DNA of 64,000 nt from Allomyces arbusculus (Eukaryota > Blastocladiomycota > Blastocladiomycetes > Blastocladiales > Blastocladiaceae). The notes under the pieces were generated by a model. It did no database searches. It was not told the DNA's origin and saw nothing but the letters and a program-made list of their open reading frames with translations. The stretch is taken from contig JADHYV010000007.1 in assembly GCA_027604705.1 (NCBI GenBank), positions 124,001 to 188,000 on the forward strand, read 5' to 3'. Shown here in pieces: positions 10,187 to 23,301 of the stretch (positions are counted from its first letter, which is position 1; the number at the start of each line of letters is the position of its first letter). Both the position numbers and the translations under genes were made by a program.

Positions 10187-13100
10187 TCACCACAAGTACG
10201 CCGCCACATAGTCTGTCACGTTCCCGGTCACTCCGACCTTGACCAATCCCGACCCCGAATCCAACGTCGGCAACACCGTGACCGCCGCCGCAAATGACGT
10301 CGCGCAGTACCCCCGCACGCCCCACCCACTCTCGCCAGCATACTGGCGCATGCGCTGCTTGTAAATAAACTTACCCGCGGTCGTCCGACACTTCCACTTT
10401 TCCACAACACTCGCCGTCGCCGTTACATTGGTCGGCACTCCACCAGACGACGCGAGCGTCGCTTCGCAGCAGCAATTGGCTGTGAATTCCGCCCAGGTCG
10501 TGTACCCGGCAAATTCGTACGCGACAGGCGCGGCGATCGCAGTCCCCGTATCGACGACGCGTGCGCGGACGAGGTCGTTCGAGGATACCGCTTGCATGAG
10601 CCCGATAGCCGAAATGGCGAGGGCAAGGAATGCGCCGAGCCCGAGCCCGAGAAAGGAGTTCACGAGTGTGCGCAGCAGGCGTTGGTCGAGGTCCTGGTCG
10701 AGCGAGTCGATGAATTCGAGGTCTGCGCGAGAGAGGGTCGCGGCCAAGTCGGGTTGCTTGGTCTTAAGTTTGGTTTGCCGCGCGGTGATGGGGTCGGTGG
10801 ATGCGTCGGTTTCGGCGGCGGCGCCAGCCTCGGCTGTGGCCTCGGCTTTTTTGCGTTTCCATTCGCGGTACTGCATGTAGAACCCAAATGCGAGCACGAG
10901 CGACGGCGCGGCGATGTTGAGACCCGGAACGAGAATCGTGGCCCAGGCCGGGATCGTGGACCCGAGAGCGATGAACAGGGTCACGATCGCGTTGCCGACG
11001 TTGACGAGGAGGCAGAGCGTCGCGAGCACGTCCTACAGAAAATCAGCGGCGTCAGTGATCTACACTTATCTATTCAATATTCGGATCGAGAAATGAATGC
11101 ACCTCGTAGAGCTTGATGTACGGCCGCGAGTAGAGCGAGAGCAGGGCAAAGAGCGAGTGCGATGCCGTAAGGACGCAAATGACGGCAAACGAGTTCTTAT
11201 CGGCGAAGATGAACACGGCCACGATGATAATCTTGTGCAGCAGCAGCACGAGCTTGTAGTACTTCCTGGTTAGGTGGGCAATGGCCAAGCGAGCGTCAAG
11301 AAAAGACATGAGGGTGGGAAACTGGGGCAGCGAGCGTACCACTTGAGCTCAAACCCAAGAAACAGCGACTTGCAGCTGCTATTCGTCAGCATGCACTGCT
11401 CGCGCCACTTGAGGTCCGGGTCGTCGGTGCTGGCCGGCAGCTCGCGGATGAATTGTGCCGATACGGCGATCAACCTGTAGTAGAGCCCTGAAACGGTGCA
11501 TCGAGGGATGTCAATTTGTGAGATGCGAGTCCAATCCGAGGAAATCCTCACGTACATGGAATGCCGACGACAATGGTCACCAACGCAAAGAGTGCGCCAG
11601 GAAGGTAAAACGGGTAAATTTCCTTGAGGCACGAAAACGACACGTCGGTCGCCTAGAATGCCAAGAGTGGGTGTAGGTCAAAAACGCTGGTCCCAGCACA
11701 GCAAAGATAGTGTTCTTGCGCACCAAACGAAGATCCGTCGTTTGCGGGCACAAGTCATTGGCAATTGGGCACTCGTTGGCTCGAAAGTTGCATGCCGTGT
11801 ACGCGACACCCGTCGTTGTCGATCGGCTGAACGAACTGAGGAGCGAGGACCAATCTAAACACGGATCCGTCAGCTTTGTAACTTCATGGGAGCACCACCA
11901 CGAACTAAACGTACCCAGCGACACGGTACGCAGGACAAACTCGTTTCCAGCAGGCGCCGTGACCCAGACGCACATGAATACGCTCAAGATTGACGTGGCC
12001 ATGGGGATGTAGAGAATGCCCAGCACGAAAAGCACGACCTGTCTTCCCATTTCTTTTCAGCAACGGATTCTGGGCCAGCATGGTGGAAAGCGGGCGTACC
12101 TTGACAACATTCTTGCGGAACAGGTAGTTGACGCGCGTGTTGAATCGGCGCATCTACACATAACCGTGGCCGAGTGAGAGGAACAACTTTGCGGGCACCA
12201 ACAGGGAGGGGAGCGTGCGTACACGAGCGGAGAGACCAGAGAGCCAATTGTAGAGCAGCGCGACGCCAAAGGCGAACATGACCCACCCGACTGGTGATCC
12301 GATGCTGAGCATGGCCGACTATTGCACAGCGCGGCGTCAGTACGGTCCCTTTGAGCATGCAAAGCACAGGTGCACATACTTCGAAGGCCGAGTAGTAGTG
12401 GAACTCGTTGCTCAACCACCCGTCCTTGAAGGCACCTGTCCATCGCGAAAACGAAAGTGAGCCAAACCCCTTCCTCCGCACGCTCAATTGTTCCGCAGCA
12501 ACACGCACCCGTAATAATCAGCCCAAACGTCGTGAGCCCAAACCCGACGACAAAGTTGCGCGTCTGCCGCCAAAACGACTTTTTACCCGCGCGGTTCTTG
12601 GTCTTGATCCGGTTCACGTCCACCACTCCAGACGCCAGTGCGTCGTCATTTCCGTCGTCGCCCGCATCCTCGTCTGGGTCGGCAGCCCATGCCTTCATCG
12701 CGGGCGTCGTGCGCAATTCCTGCGAGTCCGTGATAGGCATGATCGCTTGCCGTTTCCGTTTCCGGTACCGCGCGTAGAGCTGCGGGGCAAAGTAGATGGC
12801 GGCGAGCAGCGCGAGACCGAGGAAGCCACCGATGAGAAGGTACTGTGCAATCGACACTTGCGACGAGAATTGCGAGGTCGGCAAGGCGAGGAGAACGATG
12901 CCTGCGCGAAGGCGACAGTCAGCGCGGAGTTCGACAAACACGCCAACGACGCAGTGACGACGCACCAGCGAAAATGAGCCCAATCGCGAATAGCAGTGCT
13001 GAGCACCACAAGACAATACGGAGCGACTTGAAGAAGATGAGGAGCAGGGCAGCAAACGCGAGCGGGACCACATTGGTCAAGAAAATGTGCTGCGCGCGAA

Positions 13101-13347
13101 AGTCGAGCGGCGGGATCGTGACGTTTGGAAGCGGGACAGTGAAGTCGATGCGCAAATATCGTAGCTGAACGTTGGCGGCCAAAAATGGTCATTTTCCGGC
13201 ACTCTGTCAGATAGAGCACATGTGCACGCGTCCTACGTAGTTGCCGACCCATGCGAGTTCCGGGGGCCAGTTGACCTTGACGCTGCCGACGATCCCAATG
13301 TATTGGACAAAGTTGGACAAGATCTCGAATATTGCAAACCCGCCCAT
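10187..13347 (-). CDS. Large polytopic membrane protein of a protist/zoosporic-fungal family
   Basis: Twelve exons (minus strand): 13347-13237, 13164-12966, 12901-12509, 12435-12380, 12318-12223, 12153-12100, 12038-11915, 11854-11724, 11652-11556, 11487-11340, 11265-11103 and 11032-10187. All junctions stay in phase and total 805 residues. The N-terminal pattern (LSNFVQYIGIVGSVKVNWP, then an extracellular loop and a long hydrophobic helix) resembles the membrane region of large transmembrane proteins found in chytrids, oomycetes and other protists, often below Cys-rich ectodomains. About ten further hydrophobic segments follow. A loop in exons 7-8 carries several Cys and NECP. After the last helix group comes a cytosolic Lys/Glu-rich linker, then two more helices flanking a Cys-rich loop with CCCEA. 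No ectodomain or signal peptide was found upstream, so the 5' end may be incomplete. Channel, receptor or transporter activity cannot be decided. Confidence 0.75.
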
Positions 13348-13920
13348 CTTGTTGACGTTTTTGTCGGTTCAATTGGGCTCTCGTGCTGGATTCGTGCTGA
13401 GCGCGACAGTTGGGTCCCAGTCGTTGGAGGAATGGGCTGTTGGTCTGTTGCTCGCCGCTTCGTCTATCAGAGCATTCGAGCTCCAGGTTGCGGGTAGTTT
13501 GCGGCAGCTAACGACCGTGCGAGCCCGCAAATGGCTTGTCGGCCTCCGTTGCAGCAAACCGCGGTCGACCGTCAACAGAAGCAGCGCCGCAAATGGATGC
13601 AAGCAAGACTCTTGTCGCGGTCACGTGCTGTATATTTTGATCAAACGGGTCAAAAAGCCCACAGCCCGTCTCAAGGGCAGCGCGTGCTGGCCTCCCGCGA
13701 TCGCAACCCAGCATGGCCTGGAACACGCAATCTCCGTCGCGCTGGAAGTGCTCTACGTGCTTTCCGTGCAGAGGCAAGCGGATTGCCAGCATTCGTGACC
13801 GAAGAAGCCCTGACCACACCTGCTTTATCGCCGACTCCCAAACACGAGTCCCACGTCCGAATCCAACCCCATTGGCGTACACAGTCCCCATCTCCACACA
13901 CCCAACTCTCCGTTCCACGC
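13348..13920. other. Intergenic: polytopic-gene 5' region and LIM-gene 3' region
   Basis: A frame at 13369-13602 (minus strand) resembles a signal-peptide exon but has no ATG. An in-frame stop at 13369-13371 closes the frame just upstream of Met 13347. No other gene was seen. Confidence 0.45.
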
Positions 13921-14564
<644 letters not shown>

Positions 14565-15008
14565 GGTGGTGGTGATGCGATTGCTGCGGGTTGCGACGGG
14601 CTCGTCGTGGAAACACGGTGTGTGGTGTGTGGAGGACAAGCGCGATCAAGAAGCGCGTCTGTGGATGTCTGATCCGACGCGAACATCCTGGGACCTGAAC
14701 ACTCTCCACTCCCATTCAACACAACTAAGCACAACTGGCAAGCAAGGAACCATCGACACGATTTCATAAAGAAATAAAGAACAGGATTTCCCGTCTTGTC
14801 TTGAGCTTTATCGTTTATAATGTACAGAATGAGGGACAGCCAACCACGCAAAACCTACAAGAGCCAAGAGGACGCCAGGAGGCTCCCGACTCGACGGCGC
14901 GCATCTTGGGTATCGCCGCACGCCGACGGGCACGTCCCTACCGATCATCCTCCCTCCGAGCTCACTTCCTCACTTGCGGAACCCCTACGGTGACAATCCA
15001 CCATCAAT
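14565..15008. other. Intergenic: LIM promoter and RRM gene 3' region
   Basis: About 440 bases between two minus-strand genes. No coding or RNA feature was recognised. Confidence 0.5.
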
Positions 15009-16115
15009 TTAGGCATCGGCCTCAATGATGGCGCGGGTCTCAGACGCGACCTCGAGCGCAGCCTCGCGCGCGGCATCGACGGCCTCCTTAACCTTCTGGC
15101 CCGTGGGCGTGGCCAGGGCCTTCTCGCCAAACTCGAACCCCTTGGCCAGGATCGCGTGCGCGTTCTGCGAGATCTGGTACTTCTCGTCAATCTCGCGCAG
15201 CTTCTCGACGACCTTGTACTGCTCGTCGAGTTCCTCGGCGCGCGCCTTGGCCGTGAAGAAGTAGGCCGAGAGCGTCTTGGTGACCGAGTACTTCTCGTCA
15301 ACCTCAAGACCACGCTTGACGACACCCTCCGACAGCTGGTAGCCCTCGGCGAGCAGCTCGGCAATCACGCGCGTGTAGGGCTTGGTGCCCGTCGGCGACT
15401 CGGCCTCCTTGGCAGCGTCGGCCTCGACGGCCTCCTCGACGTTCTCCTCACCAACGCCCTCGAAGAAGGACTTGACGGTGACCGACGAGTCGACAATAAC
15501 GGCGTTCTGTTAAATAGGGAGGAGGGAGGGATGTTAGAAATGCAATTGCGCGTTTAGAGCGAACAACGAGGCGACCCGAACACGGTGCCGGATCGGCCGT
15601 TGAAAAAAAATCAATGGGACGCGTACCGAGAGCAGGCGCGCCGTGTTGGCCGCGGACTCCTTCTCGAAGAGGATGAAGGCCTCCTGCGAGCCGTCGGCCT
15701 CGATCAACTCGAACTTGACGATCTTGCCGCAGAAGCTGAAGAAGTCCTGCACCGACTTGGCGGTCGCGTTGGCCGAGATGTTCCTGTTGGTGAGCAGGGC
15801 GCAAGAGTGGTCAGATCACTCGCTCGCAAAACAGCACCAGGAGCGCGTCGAGAGGCCTTGCTGCTGCTGCGTGCGCTGAATCGTGTCGAGCCGAGAACCG
15901 CGCGTCGAGCAACATCGCGACGACGCGTTTGCACCCAGACACCGCGCGAAACACTGTCCTCGCAGCACCAGAACTCGCTCGATCGAAATCCAAAAATGCG
16001 ACACAGCATCGGCATCATCAGCAGCCGCGGAGAGCAAAGATCAGGTCGATTCGTACTGGACGAGCACGGCGTTGGCGGTGGGCTCAATACCCTCAATGTC
16101 GAAAGCAGCGGTCAT
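15009..16115 (-). CDS. RRM RNA-binding protein of the Vip1 type
   Basis: Exons 16115-16057, 15783-15627 and 15506-15009 (minus strand) give 237 residues. The N-terminal RRM reads NAVLVQNISANATAKSVQDF (RNP2-like strand and helix 1), KIVKFELIEADGSQEAFILF (RNP1-like strand), then ESAANTARLL. The C-terminal half is a long amphipathic helical region with repeated D/E-E-K/Q-Y units (LEVDEKYSVTKTL, LDEQYKVVEKL, IDEKYQISQN). This layout matches fission yeast Vip1 and related fungal proteins. The molecular role of that family is poorly defined. The first intron is long for this window (273 nt) and interrupts the first RRM strand at VLVQ. Confidence 0.85.
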
Positions 16116-17624
16116 CTTGGTGGTTGAGTGAAGGGAGCGAGCAACGGTCGAGCAAAGTGGTCGTTGGTGGAGAGAAGCGACGGGCCGGGGCGGGGTGCCG
16201 GTTATAAAGGGGTGCGGGGGGACCGGGACCGGGTTCTCGGTTCACTCGAGCACAACGCGCGCGTCTGATGAGGTCGAGCACGCGAGCGCGAGCACGACGG
16301 CGGCGGCGTTTGCGGCGCTTGTGGCCGAATGCCGCCACGTTGAAGCATTTCCCTGGATGGCGCGCACTCAGACGCGTTGCGCGCGTGCTTTGAGGTCGCG
16401 ATTTTGCACGAGGGTGCGCGCCGGAACAGTGGGCCGAGTCGTGTCGCAGGTGGAAAAGTCTGTTGGCCACGCCGACCTGGACGTCGACGTGGATTGTGGT
16501 CGAGAGACCAGCCGGTTTGGCAGTCGCGGTGGTGGCGCCAAGTTGGAGTGGGCTTTTGCTTGGATTCGCTTGCATCATCCTGCGCCGCCGGTCGGCCTGA
16601 AACTTGAAGGGACCCGGGTCGGGACTTGCATCACAGGAAAGGACCCAGGCGAAACAAGTCATGGCGAACCATTGACACACACTGTTTCCGCGACAGCGCC
16701 AGATCCCTTGCGAAACGTGATCGCGTCCCCACCCCGATCGTTCGCCCTCAGCCGTTCACTGCCAGGGCCACAGCGACCCGCTCTTGCTGGTTGACGTCTC
16801 CTCGTCGTGGCCGACGTATTGCAGGCACGGGGCACCTTGCTCCCTCCTCTTTACGCGCTCGTTGAACGCTGCATTCAGGGTGCGCCGAGATCAGGCGAGC
16901 ATCACCAGCGCAAACCTCAGTGCCCATGTTATCCAGCGCCTCTCCCGCGCCGGCGCTCTTGTTTCCCCTTGTCCGCACCTGACCCGCCAAGTCGCGAAAA
17001 GACTCAACCAAGACCCCGTCGAGCAGTATTGAAATACCCGCGCCATCCGCGCCCTCTTTCCCGAGCGGCGCACCGCCACCTTGGGCGCGCGATGGGCCAC
17101 TGTTTTCGCGCGGGTCTTGTGCGACGACGCGCAAGTGTCGCCACCCCCACACCCATGTGAAACTGACGTTGCGCGTTGTTCTGGAACTGGTAGAGCGTGT
17201 AGAGGTACACGGTCCCTCGCTTCGTCCTGATCTTTGGTCAAACGTTGGGCATCAGAGAGAACGATGTGTGCGACAACGTTGGCGTTGCCGCCGTGCGGGT
17301 TGCTCGTGCAACGTGCCTTTTCTTGGTCCGTGACGTGGTTCGCGTGAAACCAGCGCGACTGATGCTGGCCTGAATGGACACGCTCAAGCATTCTCGTGGC
17401 GCGCCAACCGGGAGGCAGGCGGTGGAGAGGAAACGGTGCGTGGAGAACAAAATTGAGATGTCATGACGGACAGACACACGCATCACGACATGCAAATACA
17501 ACACCGATGCCCCTCCCCCTCATACCAAAATCGAATACCTCGTCGCTTTCTCGACGTCAATAATGCCAGTCGTAATCTTGAATGGCGCCAATGCGATAAA
17601 TCTAAGTGCGACGCGGCAAGGACG
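16116..17624. other. Intergenic spacer, no gene recognised
   Basis: About 1.5 kb between two minus-strand genes. It contains long but Arg/Ala-rich open frames on both strands (for example 16195-16794 plus and 16891-17391 minus) with no family resemblance. A short stretch near 17150-17210 on the minus strand (YLYTLYQFQNNAQRQFHM) looks protein-like but cannot be extended into a gene. Confidence 0.45.
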
Positions 17625-19108
17625 TTAACGTCCCGAATCGCCCCACAGTGACAAGGTCCAATCTGCACGTACATCATCCACATCCTGCTCCTGCGCCGCC
17701 AGCATTGCATGCTCGCGCGCCGACAGCACCGCCGCCTCGGAATCCGACACCGACATTTCGCTCGGCGCGGCAGCCCCCTTATTCCCACCGGCCCCACGCC
17801 ACCGCGTGCTCGACGCAACCGACGAGTCTGATCCGCGACGGAAATGCCGCCTGACGACCGCCGGCGGCGACGGCGGGCACTCGGGCACGGGCAGTCGCGG
17901 CGGTGGTGGGGGCGGAACCAGCGGCGGATGGCGCGGGTCGAGAAACGCGGCGACGACCAAAGGCGCGGCGGTCGTCCGCAACGCCGGTTCCGAAGACACA
18001 TTTGACGCGAGATCGTCCATGTCGGCGGCGAGCGCCATGGCCACGGCGTCCTCGGACGACGCCCACGAGTCGACGGTGCCGATGTCGGTGTCACCCGAGA
18101 TCGACCAGGCATCGGCGGTCCCGACGGCCGAAGACGCGCAGGAACAGGTGGACCGCGGTGGACGAGTGCCGCGTGGGCGTAAGGTCGGGCTGCTAGGGAC
18201 GCGGTCACGGTCGTCATCCATGTCGTCGTCGATGCCGTCGCCGTCCGACAGCTCGTCGTGGTCGGTGTCGTCGTGGTCGTCGTCCTCGTCGTCGGCGTCG
18301 CGCGCGTCGTACGGTTTGGATGCGGAGGGGCAGTTGGGAAGACACGTGCCGGACGCGCCGGTGGGGAGCGGGCCTTGGTCCTAAGGTCGTTGGAAATGAC
18401 ACAGTGAGCCACCGGTTCGTCTCGCATGATGCATTGCAAGCACGATAGCGCACCCATCGGTGCAGCTGGCGTCGCCACCGACGAAGCTGGCCGACCCAGC
18501 TACGTGTGGAGCACTCTTGGTTCTTGTCGGGCGTGTGCGGGTCGGTGCGGCGTCGCTTGTGCCTGTTCAAGTTTAGGTCCGCGTGAGCAACCGCACTCAC
18601 CGGCAGCAAACGGCCCAAGCAAAACGTACCTTGGAATCGTGGCCGTGAAATTCTGGTACCCAATCGTGTTTTTGCCATAATCAATCTGCTTTTGCCGCTG
18701 CGCGAGCCGGCGGTCCCAGGACGCGGGCGCCGACCCGAGTTTGGGTCGCTCGCGCGGCATGCGCGACGTGTCGGGTGCCGTCGCTGCAGCTGCCATGGCC
18801 GCCGTCAGCGACGACATGGGCGGCGACGACCGGCCGGCGGCAATGGGCGATGTGGCAGGCGGCGAGAGCTGTGCACCGTCGTCGCGCACAAACCCGATGC
18901 CCGGGTAGAAGGCGGGCGCCGAGAGCTTGAGCTGCGCGGCGCGGCGGCGTGCCGGGGATGATGCCAGTGGGGACGTTGGGGAGGGGCCACTCGCACGGTT
19001 GTGCGCGCTGGGCGGCGGCGGGGTCGCGGCCACGTCGATGGTGAGCGGCGAACGCGGTGGGGTGGTGGCCGCGCTCATCGCGGCAGCTTCGTCGTCGTAC
19101 TGCGGCAT
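17625..19108 (-). CDS. SLBP: Histone mRNA stem-loop-binding protein (SLBP)
   Basis: Exons 19108-18630, 18562-18454 and 18380-17625 (minus strand) give 447 residues. The RNA-binding domain spans ~130-197 across both introns. Exon 1 ends with QRQKQIDYGKNTIGYQNF. Exon 2 has HTPDKNQECSTRSW and GQLRRWRRQLHRW, and exon 3 opens with DQG. These align with the metazoan RQKQINYGKNTIAY...TPNK...SRRSWD...LWKVALHFWDPP layout, including the TPxK tetrapeptide (residues 170-173) whose Thr is phosphorylated in animals. By family it binds the 3' stem-loop of replication-dependent histone mRNAs for processing and translation. The N-terminal 128 residues and the acidic then Pro/Ser-rich C-terminus are low-complexity; animal SLBP is shorter (~270 residues). 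In-frame sequence continues upstream of 19108, so the exact start is uncertain. A model without the 109-nt middle exon would lose half of the domain. Confidence 0.92.
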
Positions 19109-19417
19109 GTTGGCGGCTGCTTGCTGGAGGGCGGGCGGTCCGCGATGTCGGCGTTGCAGGTGGTCGCGTCGTCGTCGACACGTCGAGCGAGCGGCACGAC
19201 GACGACGAGTGCCGGGGCGGTTTTCGGTGGTGCGAGGCATCGGAGCGCTCTGCGGGACACTCGGAGCGGTCACGCGCACTGCCTGCCGCACCCGTCAGTT
19301 CCGCGCGTGCCAGTCACGTTCTGGAGCGTTCCTGAGACGGAGGCGCGCTTCTCGGCCATCGCACCCCCTGCGTACCACTCCACCACGACCGCCACCGACG
19401 CGCAGCGACCGCACCAT

Positions 19418-19450
<33 letters not shown>

Positions 19451-19986
19451 CTTCCCGCGACCATCGCGAACACCCACGCGCCCAACCAACCGCACTTGCC
19501 GCACCGCGCTCCACGTGCGTCGTCCTGCTCAACCGACGCTGCACATGCTCGCCGATCCCGGTCAATCGCGCGCGCCGCACCAAGTGGCGCCCCGCATCGT
19601 GGCTGCAGAATGACCGACGCGGCATTGGATTCTGGCGCGGCACCGAATGAACCGGGTGGAGAACCTGCGTGCCCGCAATTGGCACCTGTCCAGCAAATGT
19701 CGGCATGGCGACCGAATCGTGCAGCATGTCCAGCCGTGTCGACCTCAACAGGCGGCGTGTCGCACCGATCCTGGCGTGGGATGCTGGTTGGAATGGCCAC
19801 GACGCACCAGATCAAGGCCGTGCTAGTGCCAACACGCATTTGCAATGCTCGCCGCATTCTGCACGCGAGCCGACCGGGATCGGGCAACGTCTTGCTTTTT
19901 GGAGCGCAGCATGCTCACTCGTCTCGCCGGCACTTCCATAGCCCCCTTTTTTTCTCAAATCCACCCGTCCCTGACCGCCTATCACC
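19109..19986. other. Divergent promoter region (SLBP / LC8)
   Basis: About 880 bases between divergent start codons, with a CAG/CAA repeat at 19418-19450. A plus-strand open frame of ~340 codons spans it but runs antisense through SLBP and has no coding character beyond the repeat. Confidence 0.5.
19418..19450. repeat. CAG trinucleotide repeat
   Basis: Eleven units of CAG (one CAA) lie in the spacer between SLBP and the dynein light chain gene. They probably sit in non-coding sequence. Confidence 0.9.
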
Positions 19987-20477
<491 letters not shown>

Positions 20478-21470
20478 GCGCTGTCGTTCTGCCCGTTTCG
20501 TTGTCTTTCGTTTCACTCGTGGCGGTGCCCAGTGCGAGCGTCGAGCACTGTGGTTGTTGCCGTTGTCGTTTTCGTTGGCCTGAGGCCCGAAGAATTCATT
20601 TCCATTCCCGTCGCTTCCGCGTCGTGTCGTGTCCTCGTGCTGGTCTCCCGACCGTACGCGGCTCGGTATTAAGGACAGCAAAAGAACAGCCTTCCCATTT
20701 GATCTAGATACACGACAGGCCCGCACTGGCGGCGCCGTCCTCCAGGAGCATCCAATCCATGACGCTCGCCCACATGTCAAACAAATTGAAGGGCAGAGAC
20801 GAGAGCAGAGTAGAGCGTGGGCAAAGTAGATAAACTGTAATATGTACGCGCTGTCTCGCCTCGCGCAGGGAGCACGCGCAGAGAGGTGGTGGTGGGTGTG
20901 GGCGGATTCAAGAACCAAACCAAACGAAATCGACGCCAAGGGCAGCGCGCCGTCTGCCAGCCACGAGCGGAACAGAGAGAAGCGGGAGCAAAGCAAGGGG
21001 GGACAAAAATGGCTTGAAGATAAATGGAGAACATCGGAGGCCGTCGACCCACGGCAACACAGGGCAGGAGCGATCAATCGGCAAACGCAAGGGGGCATCA
21101 TCACCAACGTCATAAAAAAGAGAAGTCAGCGCCGCGAAGGCAGAGGGGAAAGAGGTGTAATGGGGGGCCGGCCGATGGGCACTCGGGAATGCACGACGTC
21201 CAGGATGAGGTGAGCGAAAAACGAGCAAAGGCAATCAAAAACGTAAGAGACGGAGACACGACCAGCACAAACTAACAGATACGAACACAAAAAAGCAGAA
21301 AAGCGGGAAAGAAATAACACTGGAACGGAACGAAGGCGGGTGGGAACGTCAAGGTCCAAGAACGGCAAAACACGAGGGAGCGAAACAAAGCATACGGGAT
21401 CTGGGAAGTGAAAGAAATGCCGGTCACCGGCTCAAGCAACGCCGGGGCCCGGCCCGACAGGGTGCAGGGC
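20478..21470. other. Convergent intergenic spacer
   Basis: About 1 kb between the 3' ends of LC8 and the His-rich gene. No gene was recognised. The 20850-21470 part is A-rich on the plus strand compared with its surroundings. Confidence 0.5.
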
Positions 21471-22669
21471 TTAGCGACGTGACGCATGGCGCGTATTCTT
21501 GCGACCGGTCGCGTGCTCGCCGCCCTTGTTGGCCTGGTGGTGGTGGCGACGACCGTGGTGACCGTTATGGTGGTGATGGTTCCCATTCGCGTGGTGATGG
21601 TGCTGCTGCTGCGGCTGCGGGACCGGCGCATGCTGCTGGTGGTGGTGCAGGTGGTGCACGGGTGGCGATGGGTAGAAAGCCTGCGGCGGCGCGTGGTGGT
21701 GGTACGGCTGCTGGTAGAGGAAGGCGTACTGGTCGTCACCCGACGAAATCGACCAGGCGCGACCGCGGTTGCTGGCAGCAGCGGCAGCGGCAGCACGCGC
21801 AGCGTGGCTCGGCGATCCGCGGCGCGGCGGCGAGGTGCCCATGGACGACCCGTTGCGCGAGCGCGAGGGCGACGGCGTGCGAGTGGCGGGCGGGTAGAGC
21901 GTGGCGAGCAGGAGTTCGCGGCGGATCTGGACCAGGCAAGGCAAGTCATGCAAGGCAAGTGGGGAACAGTCATGCGGCGAGAGTTGGTGAGAACAACCGC
22001 TTTCGAGGCACACGGGCTGGTCGGCGAGCAGGTCGTGGGTGGGTCGCGGCCCATCACGATGGCGAGCGATTTGCGATTCATGACCGTGCATAACCGGCCA
22101 TGAGGCAACGCAACACAAGACAAAAAATAGAGACGCACCTCATCCTCCCCAACCCCATGGTCCACGGCCAGCGTGGCCAATGGCAGCGGGCAAAATGCCA
22201 CGTCCTCGGCGAGCGAAAACGGGGCCGGGTGTGGCGGCGGAATCGACGCGGGCGGTGGAGAGTGCAGCGAGCGCGCCAGGTCCAGCTCGGCGCGGTACTC
22301 GGCAGCGACGGCGAGCGCGTGGTCCATGGCCGGGTCATGGCCGGCAAGACTGTGGTGCGGGCTGGCGCGATGCTGTTGCTGCTGTTGCTGCTGCGATGGA
22401 CGAGGCGGGTAACCACCATTGCTACGGCCTTGCGTTCTGCGCGAGGCGGCCGCGGCCGACCAGGACGAGTGCAATGGAGGGTCGCTCAGGTGGTCGGCAG
22501 TCGACCCGACAAGCGACGGCGGCGGCGATGCATCGTTGCCTGTGGCCGAAGGCAGCGAAGTCGTCGAGACGGGTGTCGACAGCGCCCAAGGGCCCTCGGC
22601 GGCGGCAGCGAGGTGGTGCGCCGAGGCAAAGGGCGCCGGGCCCAAGGGTGGGTAGACAAGCGTGGCCAT
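21471..22669 (-). CDS. Hypothetical protein with Gln- and His-rich tracts
   Basis: Exons 22669-22139 and 21926-21471 (minus strand; donor GTGCGT, phase 0) give 328 residues. I do not recognise the family. The N-terminus starts MATLVYPPLGPAPF; a seven-Gln run lies near residue 95; a possible folded patch spans HALAVAAEYRAELDLARSL and DVAFCPLPLATLAVDHGVGE; exon 2 opens IRRELLLATLYPP, followed by TPSPSRSR. The C-terminal ~70 residues are very rich in His, Gln and Asn (HHHHANGNHHHHNG) and end basic. Such tails occur in regulatory proteins and in metal-binding or condensate-forming segments; nothing here decides between them. The 212-nt intron is among the longer ones in the window. Confidence 0.6.
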
Positions 22670-23301
22670 GGTCGCAATGCGGTCGTCGCCGTCGTCGTCG
22701 GCTTGGGCGGGGGTGCAGGTGCGTCACCGTGCCTCGTCGTGCCTCGTCGGTCAGGTCGTCGTCGTCGTCGCGGCCGCGCCAGCTCGTGCTTGGACAGCGC
22801 AGCGTCAGCGCGGGGTCGTTGGTGCCGGTGCGGTGCGCTGCGAAGCGAGCGGGCGCGCGAGACGGCGGGGGCGCGAGACGGCGGGGGCGGGGCGGGGAGG
22901 ATGGCCGCAGCGACGGCGAGGTGGGGCAGCGACGGCCGGTGCGGGGCGGCCAGCGCAGGCCGGGCCAAGAAGAGCGCGCGCGAGGCAAGTGCGTGCGGAA
23001 CGTGCCCCGCCATCTCTGTCGAGGTCACGCCGGCCGGCCGGCGAGGCGTCCAGCGCTTCGCGCAATCAGATTGGCAGCGTGCCCATGAATCGACATCAGA
23101 TCCTGTTGGCGCTGGTTCTGGCAATCGGCTCCTGAACGCGATTGACAAACCCCGCTCCACTGCCGGCCCGCCACGGCCCGTCGCCAAGCGGCTCTGACTG
23201 TCCCTGCCGCGGGGCGATCAGTGTCCCGCTCTCTCCCGACGCCGACCAGCTCTGGACGACATCAACATCAACCACCAACGACCTCCTCGACCAACCCCGC
23301 C
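22670..23301. other. Divergent promoter region (His-rich gene / mitoferrin)
   Basis: About 630 bases, GC-rich, with no gene recognised. Confidence 0.5.

Noticed and set aside
13369-13602. Possible signal-peptide exon upstream of the polytopic membrane gene
   Set aside because: It begins with TTG rather than ATG, ends at an in-frame stop just before Met 13347, and no convincing donor joins it.
16195-16794. 199-codon plus-strand open frame
   Set aside because: No family resemblance, Arg/Ser/Ala-rich composition expected of GC-rich DNA, and overlapped by an equally long minus-strand frame.
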